Below the pieces are notes generated by a model. The model did not search any database and was not told where the DNA came from. It was given only the letters and a program-made list of their open reading frames with translations. From Albimonas donghaensis (GTDB lineage Bacteria; Pseudomonadota; Alphaproteobacteria; Rhodobacterales; Rhodobacteraceae): a DNA stretch of 64,000 nt. Below are positions 45,609 to 55,472 of the stretch, in pieces. The DNA lies in NCBI RefSeq assembly GCF_900106695.1, contig NZ_FNMZ01000001.1:1240001-1304000 (forward strand), written 5' to 3'. Within the stretch, counting starts at the first letter, position 1. Each line of letters starts with the position of its first letter. The position numbers were made by a program, and so were the translations under genes.

Positions 45609-46784
45609 TCAGAGCTTGCCGGCCGCGGCCAGCCGGCGCCGGCGGCGGATACGCTTGCGCCAGCCCAGCTCGCCCCATTCCGCCTGCTTGCGCACCTCGC
45701 CCACCGTGCGCCCGGCGGCGCGTCCGGCCTCGGGGCCGAGCCGCGGCACGCGCGCCCGGCGCAGGCCGGCCGCCTTCTGTTCGGCGGTCATGCGGGCCAG
45801 CATCTCCATCAGCAGCTTGCGCAGGGCGCGGCCGGCCTCGGGGCTCAACCGGTCGGTCCCGACCTCGGGCCAGTCCGACAGGTCGTCGGCGAAGCGCAGC
45901 GGCGCCCCGTCCGGCCCCCGCCAGTCCGCCTCCAGCCGCGCGTTGAACGGCGCGCAACGCGCCATCAGCGCGGCCGCCTCGGCGCGCGACGGCTTCAGGG
46001 ACGGCCCCGATTTCGTGGCGGCGGCGGCGGCGGCGATCTCGCGCCGCTCGCGGGGGCCGAGCCCGGCCTCGCGCGCTTCCATCGCCATCAGGGCGCGGGC
46101 CGCGCGGATGCCGCGGCGGGGGCGCAGGGGCGGCTCGGGGCCGAACAGCTCCGCCGGCAGCCCGGCGAGCCCGGCGAGGGTCGCGGCCAGGGTCGGCGCG
46201 GCCTCCGGCTCCGGCGCGTCGCGGGGGTCGACCAGGGCGTGCACGGCGTCGGCCCCGAAGGCCGCGCGCCAGCGATCCAGGCGGGCCGCGTGGTCCAGCC
46301 GGCCTTCGAATTCCGGCCGCCAGCTCGGCAGCGCCCGCGGCTCGGTCCCCCACAGCCGCGCGGCCGGGGTCAGCGCGCGCGGGGCCGCGGCGGGCGCCCG
46401 CTGGGCGACCAGCATCCGGTCCTGGCGCGGCAGGCAGGCCACGATGTCGATGCGCTCATAGACCTTGCGCAGCCCCTCGGCGAAACCGGCGATCAGGGCC
46501 GGGTCCTCCAGCCACCACAGCCGCTCGGACGAGCCCAGGCAGATCTCCGCCCGCGGCTTGCACAGCGCCAGCGCCCGGCGCAGCCCGATCCGGGCGCGGA
46601 ACCCCTCGCCCCGGCCGCTCAGCTTCACCATGGCGTCGAGATTGGGCCGCCCCCCGGCGAGGTCGGAGGCGTCGAGCCAGCAGGCGCCGGCGCGCTCCAG
46701 CGCCTCGGCCCGGCGGGCGAGGCGGCTCTGAAGCGGCGCCGCGCCGGCGGCGGGCGCGCCGATATGCACGATGAGACGGGCCAT
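45609..46784 (-). CDS. Sulfotransferase-like protein 3 with degenerate PAPS loop
   Basis: 391 residues with the same opening plan as the two sulfotransferase-like proteins, but LIVHIGAPAAGAAPLQSRL (about residues 4-22) has Ala where the Lys and Ser of the 5'-phosphosulfate loop should be. The strand corresponding to the 3'-phosphate site reads IVACLPRQDRMLVAQRA, lacking the Ser. The relation to the other two rests on overall pattern and position. It may be inactive or have a new role such as partner or lectin. It lies between a GlfT2-like gene and glf, on the opposite strand. Confidence 0.55.
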   Translation of the reverse strand: MARLIVHIGAPAAGAAPLQSRLARRAEALERAGACWLDASDLAGGRPNLDAMVKLSGRGEGFRARIGLRRALALCKPRAEICLGSSERLWWLEDPALIAGFAEGLRKVYERIDIVACLPRQDRMLVAQRAPAAAPRALTPAARLWGTEPRALPSWRPEFEGRLDHAARLDRWRAAFGADAVHALVDPRDAPEPEAAPTLAATLAGLAGLPAELFGPEPPLRPRRGIRAARALMAMEAREAGLGPRERREIAAAAAATKSGPSLKPSRAEAAALMARCAPFNARLEADWRGPDGAPLRFADDLSDWPEVGTDRLSPEAGRALRKLLMEMLARMTAEQKAAGLRRARVPRLGPEAGRAAGRTVGEVRKQAEWGELGWRKRIRRRRRLAAAGKL

Positions 46785-48258
<1,474 letters not shown>

Positions 48259-48278
48259 CCGTCACCGCCGCCCCCGGC

Positions 48279-50177
48279 ATGACCGCCGCGCCGCCCCCGT
48301 TCCCGCCGCCCGCGCTTTTCGCGCTGCGCGAGGTGCTGGACCCCGCCGGGCCGGGGCCGGACGCGCTGTGGCTGAAGGGCTCGGCGGCGGAGATGGGCGC
48401 CGAGATGGGCGCCGAATTGGGCGGGGGGACGGGTGCGAAAACGGCCGCGAAAACGGGGGGGGGACCGCGCTTCCCGCTGGACCTCGCCCCCGGCGCGCGG
48501 CTTTCGACGGACACCTGGTTCAACGCCTTCCCGCTGGCCTGGTGGCGGGCCCATGCCCGCCCCGACCCGCTGGTCTTCGCCTGGGAGGGCGAGGGGGCGA
48601 TGACCGTCGCGCTGTTCCACGCGCCCGCGTCGGGCGGCCCGCCCGTCCTGATGGCCCGGATCGAGACGGAGGGCGCCGGCGCCCTGCCCCTGCCCGAGCC
48701 CGAGCCCGCCGCCCCCGGCCGCCTCTGGGCTGAGATCGAGGCCCGCGGCCCCGCCCGCCTCATCGCCGCCCGCTGGGCCACGCCCGTCCCGCCCGCGCCC
48801 AACGGCCGCCTGACCGTCGGCCTCTGCGCCTTCGGGCGGGAGACGGCGCTGACCGCCCTCGCCCGCGGACTGCTTGAGGCGGCGAAGACCACGCCCGCCC
48901 TCGCCCGCGTCATCGTGGTCAACCAGGGCGATCCTTTCGACGACCCGCAGCTCAACCGGCTGCTGGAGGCGCCGCTGTTCAGGGTGGTCGCGCAACCCAA
49001 TCTCGGCGGTGCGGGAGGGTTCGCCCGCGGGCTCGCGGAGGCCCTGGCGGCCGAACCCGGCCCCGGCCATCACCTGATGATGGACGACGATATCGAACTC
49101 GACCCCCGCATGATCCCGCGGCTGGCGGCCACGCTGGCCCGGCTGGCCGGCCCCACGGCGATCGGCGGCGCCATGCTCGACGCCCGCGCGCCGGGGCGGA
49201 TGCACGAAGCGGGCGCGGTCATCGGCCGCTACGGCGTGGTCCGGGCTGTGGGCCATGACGCGGATCTGTCCGCGCCCCCCGCCGAGCTGCTCTCCGGCGC
49301 CGCCCCGGTGGATTTCAACGGCTGGTGGTTCTTCGCGGTCCCCCGCGACACGGCCCGCGCCGCCGGCCCGCCGGCCCCGGTGTTCCTGCGCGGCGACGAC
49401 ACCGATTACGCCCGCCGTCTCGCCGCCGCCGGGGCGCCGACCGCGACGCCGCCGGGGCTGGGCGTCTGGCACGAGCCCTTCTACGCCAAGGCCACCAGCT
49501 GGCAGCACTATTACGACCTGCGCAATCGCCTCGCCTGGTGCGCCGCCCATGCGGGGCCGGAGGGCCTGCCGGGCGCGCTCGACCTGCTGGAGCGGATATG
49601 GAGCCCCGCGCTTTCCGGCGACCATGCCTGCGCCGCCTGGCGGATGGCCGCGCTGCGCGACTTTCTCGACGGGCCGGCGATCCTGTCCCGCCCCGCCGAC
49701 GCCGTGCATGCCGGAGTGCTGGCGCTGGCCGCCGGCCTGTCGCCGGAAGCGGCGCCGCCGCCCGACGGCCTGCCCCGGCTCGCCCCCGGCCGGCCCGAGA
49801 CCCATGGCGATCATGCCAAGGGCTTCGCCCGGGCCATCGCGGGGGCGCTGGTCGGGCTGGTCCGCCGCCCCGCCTCCGCCCCCTTCGCGGTGATCCCGGA
49901 CCGGGAGGCCGCGCCGGGCCTCGTGCGGATGCGCGCCCATGTCCGGGCGGGGCGCGAGGATGCGTGGTTCCGCCTGCACCGCCCCCGCCCCGGCCTCGCG
50001 CTGGCGCAGGCGGCCCGGGCGCTGGCGCTCGTCCTCCGCTACGCGCTGCGCGGCCGGGCGGCGGCGCGCGGCTGGGGGCCCGGCCTCGACGCCGCGCGCG
50101 CCCCCGACGCCTGGGCCGCCCGCTTCGCCGCGCCCCGGAGCCACGACGAATGCCCCGACGAATGCCCCGACGCATGA
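48279..50177 (+). CDS. Second GlfT2-like galactofuranosyltransferase (GT2 family)
   Basis: 632 residues, paralogous in layout to the protein at 43609. The beta-rich N-terminal domain carries RLSTDTWFNAFPLAWWRA (about residues 73-90). The GT-A domain has AQPNLGGAGGFARGLAEA, the metal site MMDDDIELD (about 267-275), NGWWFFAVP and FLRGDDTDYARRL. An imperfect MGAEMGAELGGGTGAKTAAK segment near residues 38-57 and a DECPDECPDA tail are low-complexity additions. The tail is encoded by a 12-base repeat that also creates tandem starts for the next gene. Two such enzymes may start and extend a galactofuranan. Confidence 0.8.
   Translation: MTAAPPPFPPPALFALREVLDPAGPGPDALWLKGSAAEMGAEMGAELGGGTGAKTAAKTGGGPRFPLDLAPGARLSTDTWFNAFPLAWWRAHARPDPLVFAWEGEGAMTVALFHAPASGGPPVLMARIETEGAGALPLPEPEPAAPGRLWAEIEARGPARLIAARWATPVPPAPNGRLTVGLCAFGRETALTALARGLLEAAKTTPALARVIVVNQGDPFDDPQLNRLLEAPLFRVVAQPNLGGAGGFARGLAEALAAEPGPGHHLMMDDDIELDPRMIPRLAATLARLAGPTAIGGAMLDARAPGRMHEAGAVIGRYGVVRAVGHDADLSAPPAELLSGAAPVDFNGWWFFAVPRDTARAAGPPAPVFLRGDDTDYARRLAAAGAPTATPPGLGVWHEPFYAKATSWQHYYDLRNRLAWCAAHAGPEGLPGALDLLERIWSPALSGDHACAAWRMAALRDFLDGPAILSRPADAVHAGVLALAAGLSPEAAPPPDGLPRLAPGRPETHGDHAKGFARAIAGALVGLVRRPASAPFAVIPDREAAPGLVRMRAHVRAGREDAWFRLHRPRPGLALAQAARALALVLRYALRGRAAARGWGPGLDAARAPDAWAARFAAPRSHDECPDECPDA
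50145..50176. repeat. 12-base tandem repeat spanning a stop/start overlap
   Basis: GACGAATGCCCC occurs at 50145-50156 and 50157-50168, then GACGCATG. It encodes the DECPDECPDA tail of the upstream protein and, in another frame, three in-frame ATG codons (50150, 50162, 50174) for the DUF707 gene. Confidence 0.8.
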
Positions 50178-51025
50178 CCGCCCCGCTCGCCCCCCGCGCC
50201 GTGGTGATCATCCGCATAGGGGCCTCGCATCGCGTCTCCGGCTGGGCCAAGACGCCCCGCGCGGCCCGCGACTGGGACCTGGTGCTGTCGCCCTATCAGG
50301 ACATCCCCGACCTGACGGAATTCGAGCCCGACGCCGTGATCCCCGAGGCGGGCGGCAAATGGGACGCGCTGCACAAGGTGCTGACCGGCAACCCCGATCT
50401 CATCGACCGCGCCCCGCTGATCTGGCTGCCCGACGACGATATCGAGGCCGATGAGACGACCGTCTCACGCCTGTTCCGCATCGCGGCGGAAGCCGGGCTG
50501 GCGCTGTCGCAACCCGCCCTGACCCCGGACAGCCAGATCTCGCATTTCATCACCGTGCGGAACCCGCTGACCCGCCTGCGCCGCACCGATTTCGTGGAAC
50601 TGATGGTCCCCCTGATGACCCCCGACGTCCTGCGCGCCGTCCTGCCGGAGATGGAGGCGCGGCCCGCCGCCAAGGGGCTCGACTTCATCTGGCAGGATTT
50701 CGCGCCGGAGGGCGCGGTGGGGATCGTGGACGCGGCCGCGGTGGGCCATCACCGCCCCATCGGCCAGCACCTGACCGGCCGCGCGAAAGCCGCGGGCATC
50801 GACGTGGACGCCGAGCGGGATGCCTGGATCGAGGCGCGGGTCGGGAAATGGCGCCGCCCGCTGGCGCTGGGGCCCGGCGGTCGGGTCGGGGCCTTCGCCG
50901 CGGCGGCGGCGGGGCTCGTCGTCAGCCCCGGCGCCTGGCGCAAACGCCACGCCCTGCGCATCGCCAAGCACCTGCGCGCGCAGTTGCTGGAGCCGTCGGC
51001 CCGGCGGGTCCCCCCGCCGGGCTGA
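50150..51025 (+). CDS. DUF707 family protein (glycosyltransferase-like)
   Basis: 291 residues from the first of three in-frame ATGs; the ATG at 50150 has GGAG about 9 bases upstream, while 50174 gives a tidy ATGA overlap. The core matches DUF707 proteins, which look like glycosyltransferases: AVVIIRIGASHRVSGWAK near the start, KWDALHKVL, PLIWLPDDDIEADE (DxD-like metal site) and a FVELMVPLMTPDV segment. It is the third gene of glf-GlfT2-like-DUF707. It probably adds a sugar to the same glycan; the donor is unknown. Confidence 0.75.
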   Translation: MPRRMPRRMTAPLAPRAVVIIRIGASHRVSGWAKTPRAARDWDLVLSPYQDIPDLTEFEPDAVIPEAGGKWDALHKVLTGNPDLIDRAPLIWLPDDDIEADETTVSRLFRIAAEAGLALSQPALTPDSQISHFITVRNPLTRLRRTDFVELMVPLMTPDVLRAVLPEMEARPAAKGLDFIWQDFAPEGAVGIVDAAAVGHHRPIGQHLTGRAKAAGIDVDAERDAWIEARVGKWRRPLALGPGGRVGAFAAAAAGLVVSPGAWRKRHALRIAKHLRAQLLEPSARRVPPPG

Positions 51026-51031
51026 GGCCGG

Positions 51032-51895
51032 TCATTCGAACCTGGGCTCCGAGGTCCAGTCGAAGAAGGCCGGCATGTCCGCCGGCGGGACCTTGGTGTA
51101 TTCCGGCGTCCGCTTCTCCCCGAACGCGGTCACGCCCTCGCGCCCGTCCTCCATCGACAGCTGGAAGATCGCGCGGCTGTCCATCCTGTGCGCCTCCATC
51201 GGGTGGCTCGCCCCCGCCATCCGCCACAGAAGCTGCCGGTTGACCGCGACCGAGACCGGCGAGACCCCGTCGATATAGCGCCGCGCCGTGGCCCGCGCCG
51301 TGGCCATCAGCTCCTCGGGCTCGACCACCCGGGTGGCGTAGCCGCCGCGAGCCAGCTCCTCGGCCGGCAGGATCTCTCCCGACATGGCCCAGTCGAGCGC
51401 GGTGGACATGCCCACCAGCCGCGGCAGGAACCAGGACGAGCACGCCTCCATGCACACGCCGATCTTGGCGAAGACGAAGCCGATGCGGGCCTTCGAGGAC
51501 ACGATCCGCGCGTCCATCGCCAGCGGCATGGTGGCGCCGATGCCCACGCCGACGCCGTTGATCGCGGCGATCACCGGCTTGGTCATGCGGAAGATGCGCA
51601 GCGTGATGGTTCCGCCGGTGTCGCGGATCCTTTCCGCCTCGGGGCCCAGCGGGTCCACGCTTTCGTCCAGGCCGAAGACGTTGCCGCCGGTCGACAGGTC
51701 CATGCCCGCGCAGAAGGCCCGTCCCTCGCCGGTGAAGATCACAGCGCGCACCTCGGGGTCCGCGTCGGCGCGGTCGAGCACGGCGAGGATCTCCGCCGCC
51801 ATCTCCACCGTGAAGGCGTTGAGCCGGTCGGGCCGGTCCAGGGTGACGGTGCAGATGGCGTCTTCGACGTCGTAGCGCAGGGTGGTGTAGGTCAT
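51032..51895 (-). CDS. Enoyl-CoA hydratase/isomerase family protein
   Basis: 287-residue crotonase-fold enzyme. [20 protein letters not shown] (about residues 16-35), the oxyanion-hole motif [11 protein letters not shown] (about 59-69) and [17 protein letters not shown] (about 112-128) are visible. One acid residue of classical hydratases (Glu near 130) is replaced in this subgroup by [16 protein letters not shown], so it may be an isomerase or hydratase with another substrate. It converges on the galactofuranose operon, 6 bases from the DUF707 stop. No operon partners. Confidence 0.88.
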   Translation of the reverse strand: MTYTTLRYDVEDAICTVTLDRPDRLNAFTVEMAAEILAVLDRADADPEVRAVIFTGEGRAFCAGMDLSTGGNVFGLDESVDPLGPEAERIRDTGGTITLRIFRMTKPVIAAINGVGVGIGATMPLAMDARIVSSKARIGFVFAKIGVCMEACSSWFLPRLVGMSTALDWAMSGEILPAEELARGGYATRVVEPEELMATARATARRYIDGVSPVSVAVNRQLLWRMAGASHPMEAHRMDSRAIFQLSMEDGREGVTAFGEKRTPEYTKVPPADMPAFFDWTSEPRFE

Positions 51896-51987
51896 GCGTC
51901 TCTCTCCCGGGGCGGCCGCTTCAGGGGGCCGCGTCGGGGGCGGAGCCTAGGGCGCCCCGCCGGGGGATGCGAGAGGGGCGGGCGACA

Positions 51988-52047
51988 GGCCGGGGCTTGC
52001 CGGGCCGGGGCTTGCCGGGCCGGGGCTTGCCGGGCCGGGGCTTGCCG
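51988..52047. repeat. Four perfect 15-base tandem repeats
   Basis: GGCCGGGGCTTGCCG occurs four times head to tail (51988-52002, 52003-52017, 52018-52032, 52033-52047), without a mismatch. The tract lies between the crotonase and HNH genes, ending 29 bases before the HNH start. Confidence 0.9.
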
Positions 52048-52076
52048 CGCGGCGCGCGGGCCTGCAGGCTGCGCCC

Positions 52077-52454
52077 ATGTCCCGCCGCGCCCGCAAATCC
52101 GCGACGCCCCCGCCGGCCGCGCCGCCGGAAACGGGGGAGACCGCGCCGGTCTGCCCGCTCTGCCCGCTCTGCCTGCGCCCGATCCCGGCGGGGGCCCGCG
52201 CCTCTCGCCACCATCTCACGCCGCGGCTCAAGGGCGGCGCGAGGGGGCCCGCCCCCCTGCTCCACCAGATCTGCCACAACGAGATCCACGCCGCCCTGAG
52301 CGAGGCCGAACTCGCCCGCGCCTATGCCGCGCCCGAGGCCCTGCGCGCGCATCCGGGGCTCGCCCGTTTCATCGCCTGGATCGCCTCCAAGCCCCCGGAT
52401 TTCCACGCGCGATCCCGGCCCAACCTGCGCAAACGCCGCGCGCGCGGGCGCTGA
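52077..52454 (+). CDS. Small HNH endonuclease-like protein
   Basis: 125 residues. A zinc-binding and HNH core runs from [12 protein letters not shown] (about residues 23-37) through [12 protein letters not shown] (about 43-54) to [14 protein letters not shown] (about 60-73), i.e. His-His...Asn...His with a flanking Cys pair. The C-terminus is basic ([12 protein letters not shown]). Such short HNH proteins are common in alphaproteobacteria and their function is unknown. CPLCPLC comes from a direct 9-base duplication. There is no phage context. Confidence 0.75.
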   Translation: MSRRARKSATPPPAAPPETGETAPVCPLCPLCLRPIPAGARASRHHLTPRLKGGARGPAPLLHQICHNEIHAALSEAELARAYAAPEALRAHPGLARFIAWIASKPPDFHARSRPNLRKRRARGR

Positions 52455-52637
52455 GACGGCCGCCCCGACCCGTCCCGCCGCCTCCGCCCAGGCCCGTCCC
52501 ACAGGGTGCGACGTTATTCCGAGGGATTTCGTCGGTTTTCTCTTGGCGCCCGCCGCGCCGCGCCCCATGTTGGCCCCAGGTTCCCTCCGCTCGCCCCGGA
52601 TCGGGACTCTTCGCTCGACGGAACGGGAAACCGCCCT

Positions 52638-52880
52638 ATGATCGTCTGTCACTGCGCCCGGATCCGGAGTTCGGACATCCATGCGGCCGTCGCCTGGATG
52701 CGCGCCGCCGACCCGCATGGACTGATCACGCCGGGCAAGGTGTATCGTGCGCTGGGCAAGCGCCCCGAATGCGGCGGTTGCGTCTCGCTGTTCGTGGATG
52801 TCCTGCGCGCCGACGAAAACACCGGGGTGCCGCCCGTTCTGCGGGGTCTGCGCAGCCCCGCGAAGCGGAGAATGAAATGA
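52638..52880 (+). CDS. bfd: Bacterioferritin-associated ferredoxin-like (2Fe-2S) protein
   Basis: 80-residue BFD-like [2Fe-2S] protein. The cluster ligands are CHC (residues 4-6) and ECGGC (about 38-42), the Bfd CxC...CxxC pattern. Bfd donates electrons to bacterioferritin to release stored iron. Its stop overlaps the bfr ATG (ATGA), so production of the two is coupled. The start at 52638 is the only one consistent with the family. The preceding gap has an AT-richer patch near 52510-52545 but no recognisable Fur/Irr box. Confidence 0.88.
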   Translation: MIVCHCARIRSSDIHAAVAWMRAADPHGLITPGKVYRALGKRPECGGCVSLFVDVLRADENTGVPPVLRGLRSPAKRRMK

Positions 52881-53362
52881 AGGGCGATCCCAAGGTCATC
52901 GAGTATCTCAACAAGGGTCTGCGCAGCGAGCTGACGGCGGTGAGCCAGTACTGGCTGCACTACCGGCTGCAGGCGGACTGGGGGGTGGGCAAGCTCGCCG
53001 CCAAGTCCCGCGCCGAGTCGATCGAGGAGATGCACCACGCCGACAAGTTCATCGACCGCATCCTGTTCCTCGAAGGCCATCCCAACCTCCAAGTCCTTGA
53101 TCCGCTTCGCATCGGCGAGACGGTGAAGGAGACGCTGGAATGCGACCTGGCCGGCGAGCACGACGCGCGGGCGCTGTATAAAGAGGCCCGGGAATATTGC
53201 GAGAGCGTGGGCGACTACGTCTCCAAGAACCTGTTCGAAGAGCTGATGACGGACGAGGAAGGCCATATCGACTTCCTCGAAACCCAGCTCGACCTGCTGG
53301 AGCGGATCGGGGTCGAGAAATACGAGCAGCTCAACTCGGTGAGCGCCGATACCGCCGAATGA
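52877..53362 (+). CDS. bfr: Bacterioferritin
   Basis: 161-residue heme-containing ferritin forming a 24-subunit iron-storage shell. The ferroxidase ligands Glu18, Glu51, His54, Glu94, Glu127 and His130 and the heme-binding Met52 are all in place, so it is a complete bacterioferritin. [18 protein letters not shown] and [19 protein letters not shown] are typical. It is translationally coupled to bfd and ends with a strong terminator. Confidence 0.97.
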   Translation: MKGDPKVIEYLNKGLRSELTAVSQYWLHYRLQADWGVGKLAAKSRAESIEEMHHADKFIDRILFLEGHPNLQVLDPLRIGETVKETLECDLAGEHDARALYKEAREYCESVGDYVSKNLFEELMTDEEGHIDFLETQLDLLERIGVEKYEQLNSVSADTAE

Positions 53363-53400
53363 GGCGGGCCCCCGAGGGGGGCGTTTCGGCACGGCTCAAG

Positions 53401-53433
53401 AAGGCCCGCGGCGGGGACGCCGCGGGCCTTTTT
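53401..53433 (+). terminator. Terminator behind bfr
   Basis: A 13-bp perfect stem (53401-53413 with 53418-53430) and GGGA loop is followed by T residues to 53433. Confidence 0.85.
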
Positions 53434-53579
53434 CGTGCGGATTTCGGGGGGGTGACATGCGTGCGCCTTGCGTGCACCGCGCGTATGCCAGGTGAAAGGG
53501 TTGGTTATTCGACCGCTTGACCCGGCGCGATGGGCGCGGCCTTCTGGTCAGGATTGGTTAATCGGACAGGGGCGGCGCG

Positions 53580-55379
53580 GTGCTGGAGATCGAATACGGG
53601 CGGGAGGAGTGGAACCAGAACCCCGACGCCGCCTATACGGAAGCGGTCCGCCGCATCCGCCTGACCCGCGACGCGAAAGACCCCGAGGACCGCAGGACAA
53701 TCTGGTTCAGCGACCTCGGCGCGCTGCGGGCGATCCCGCCGGGATTGGGGGAGGTCGAAGGGCTCGAAGCGCTGGAAGTCGGGGACGGCGAGACGCCGGA
53801 TGGAAAGTTCCCCGCCCCCTCCCAAGAGATCGAGTCGCTCGCGCCGCTGGCCGAGGCGTCTGACCTCCGCCGCCTCAACCTGCGCGACACAGGGGTGACG
53901 GACCTTTCGCCTTTGGCCCGCCTGCCCCGCCTGCGGGTTCTTGATCTCGGCAATAACCCGCAGGTCGCGGATATCGCGCCGGTCGCCGTACGCACGGGGC
54001 TGCAGACCCTCAACCTCAGCGGTACGCGGGTCGCCAGTATCGCGCCGCTTGTCGAATGCACGGGGCTGCAGAGCCTCGACCTCAACCGCACGAAGGTCGC
54101 GGATATCGCGCCGCTAGCCGGATGCACGGGGCTGCGGAGCCTCGACCTCAACTTCACGCAGGTCGCGGATATCGCGCCGCTCGCAGGATGCACGCGGCTG
54201 CAGAGCCTCGACCTCAACAGCACGAAGGTCGCGGATATCGCGCCGCTCGCCGGGTGCACGGGGCTGCAGAGCCTCGACCTCGCTCGCACGCAGGTCGCGG
54301 ATATCGCGCCGCTGCTTCGGATCGGGAGGTTTCCGGCAGGGGACGGTAAGTATCTCGACATTGAAGACACGCCCGCCGCGCGCAGCGATCAGGCGCTTGA
54401 AGCGATTTCAAAGAAGACTCCAGGCGTTCAGGCACGGGAGGTGATCGACTGGCTGCGCGAAAAGCACCCGGAGGCGGAAGCGGAGGCGGACGCGCCCTCG
54501 GCGCTTGAGGAGCGCCTGGCCGAGGCGAGCCGTGTTGATGTTCGGTTGCGCGAGGGGCCGGATGGCGCGCATATGATCGCGCTCGACCGGCTGGGGCCGG
54601 AGGGCGCGGCGCGGTTCGATCCGCAGGCCCAGGCGCAGCGGCTCGACGGGTTGCGGGCCAGCGCCGATGACCTGATCGAGGATGCGGGCGTCGCGGGCGC
54701 CTCCGGCCAGGTGCCCGAGGAATTCACGATAGCCTTGCGGCGTTATCGCAAGCGGCTCGACCGCGACCCGGTGAACATCTTCGAGCTGGAACCCTCGATC
54801 CGGCGCATCGACAGCGCCCTGCGCTCCGCCGACCGGCCGGAATTCGACCAGATGATGCGGCCGGGCTTCATCGGAGGGTTGGAGGCGCTGGTCGCGCATC
54901 ACGACAGGCTGAAACCCTATTTCGAACCGCCGAGCGAGGTGGAGCGCCGGCGCGACGCCGCCCTGCCCCCGGTGCGCGCCGATGCGGACCTGGAGGCGCT
55001 GCGCGACACGGTCGCCGATATCGCGGAGAAGATGCGGGACCTGGAGGCGACGAAAATCGCGGACGGCTCGCTCGCCGGCGTCGCGGATGCGGCGACGCAG
55101 GAGATCGACGCGGAGAAGGCGCGGCCCGGCGAGGCCCAGAGCCGGGGGCGGCGCATCCTGCGGGGGCTGGGCGGCATGGCGGCGCGGCTCTCCGGCTTCG
55201 CGCGCATGGTGCGGGAGGGCCGGAAGGTCTGGAATGTTGGCAAGGCGTTCTTCGAGAGCGAGGAATGGCGAGCGATCGAAGAAGCGCTTTCGAAGGCGCA
55301 GGAGAAATTCGCGGAGCTGTTGGCCGACGCCCTCGACCCGCTTGATGCGCCTGACGAGGACGACGATCCCGAGCCCTGA
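53580..55379 (+). CDS. Leucine-rich-repeat protein with helical C-terminal region, unknown function
   Basis: 599 residues from a GTG start, the first start after an in-frame stop at 53559, with AGGGG upstream. Residues about 1-90 form a non-repeat cap. Residues about 90-250 are LRRs of 22 residues with consensus CTGLQSLDL-x-x-T-x-VADIAPLAG. Residues about 290-470 are helical and charged. A further helical tail (MRDLEATKI, SGFARMVREGRKVWNVGKAF, KAQEKFAELLADAL) ends in an acidic stretch. There is no signal peptide, membrane helix, NTPase or TIR motif that I can see. The orphan layout recalls protein-interaction or defence sensors, but nothing proves that. Confidence 0.78.
   Translation: MLEIEYGREEWNQNPDAAYTEAVRRIRLTRDAKDPEDRRTIWFSDLGALRAIPPGLGEVEGLEALEVGDGETPDGKFPAPSQEIESLAPLAEASDLRRLNLRDTGVTDLSPLARLPRLRVLDLGNNPQVADIAPVAVRTGLQTLNLSGTRVASIAPLVECTGLQSLDLNRTKVADIAPLAGCTGLRSLDLNFTQVADIAPLAGCTRLQSLDLNSTKVADIAPLAGCTGLQSLDLARTQVADIAPLLRIGRFPAGDGKYLDIEDTPAARSDQALEAISKKTPGVQAREVIDWLREKHPEAEAEADAPSALEERLAEASRVDVRLREGPDGAHMIALDRLGPEGAARFDPQAQAQRLDGLRASADDLIEDAGVAGASGQVPEEFTIALRRYRKRLDRDPVNIFELEPSIRRIDSALRSADRPEFDQMMRPGFIGGLEALVAHHDRLKPYFEPPSEVERRRDAALPPVRADADLEALRDTVADIAEKMRDLEATKIADGSLAGVADAATQEIDAEKARPGEAQSRGRRILRGLGGMAARLSGFARMVREGRKVWNVGKAFFESEEWRAIEEALSKAQEKFAELLADALDPLDAPDEDDDPEP
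53992..54321. repeat. Five 66-base repeats encoding LRRs
   Basis: 66-base units start at 53992, 54058, 54124, 54190 and 54256; the last four share long identical blocks (GAGCCTCGACCTC, GGTCGCGGATATCGCGCCGC). The DNA-level identity indicates recent duplication or homogenisation within the LRR gene. Confidence 0.9.
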
Positions 55380-55472
55380 CCCCGCCCCCCCTGCGTCCCC
55401 CCGCCCCTCGACATCCACGCCGCAGCGCGGCAAACCTTGCTGCCGTGTGGGACCGAAACCGAGGGCAAGACC

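Noticed and set aside
52500-52637. A Fur or Irr box before bfd-bfr
   Set aside because: The AT-richer patch has no recognisable 19-base palindrome or iron-control element, so iron control cannot be claimed from the sequence.
53992-54321. Regular 66-base repeats as a possible CRISPR or satellite array
   Set aside because: The repeats stay in frame and encode leucine-rich repeats; there are no unique spacers and no cas genes.
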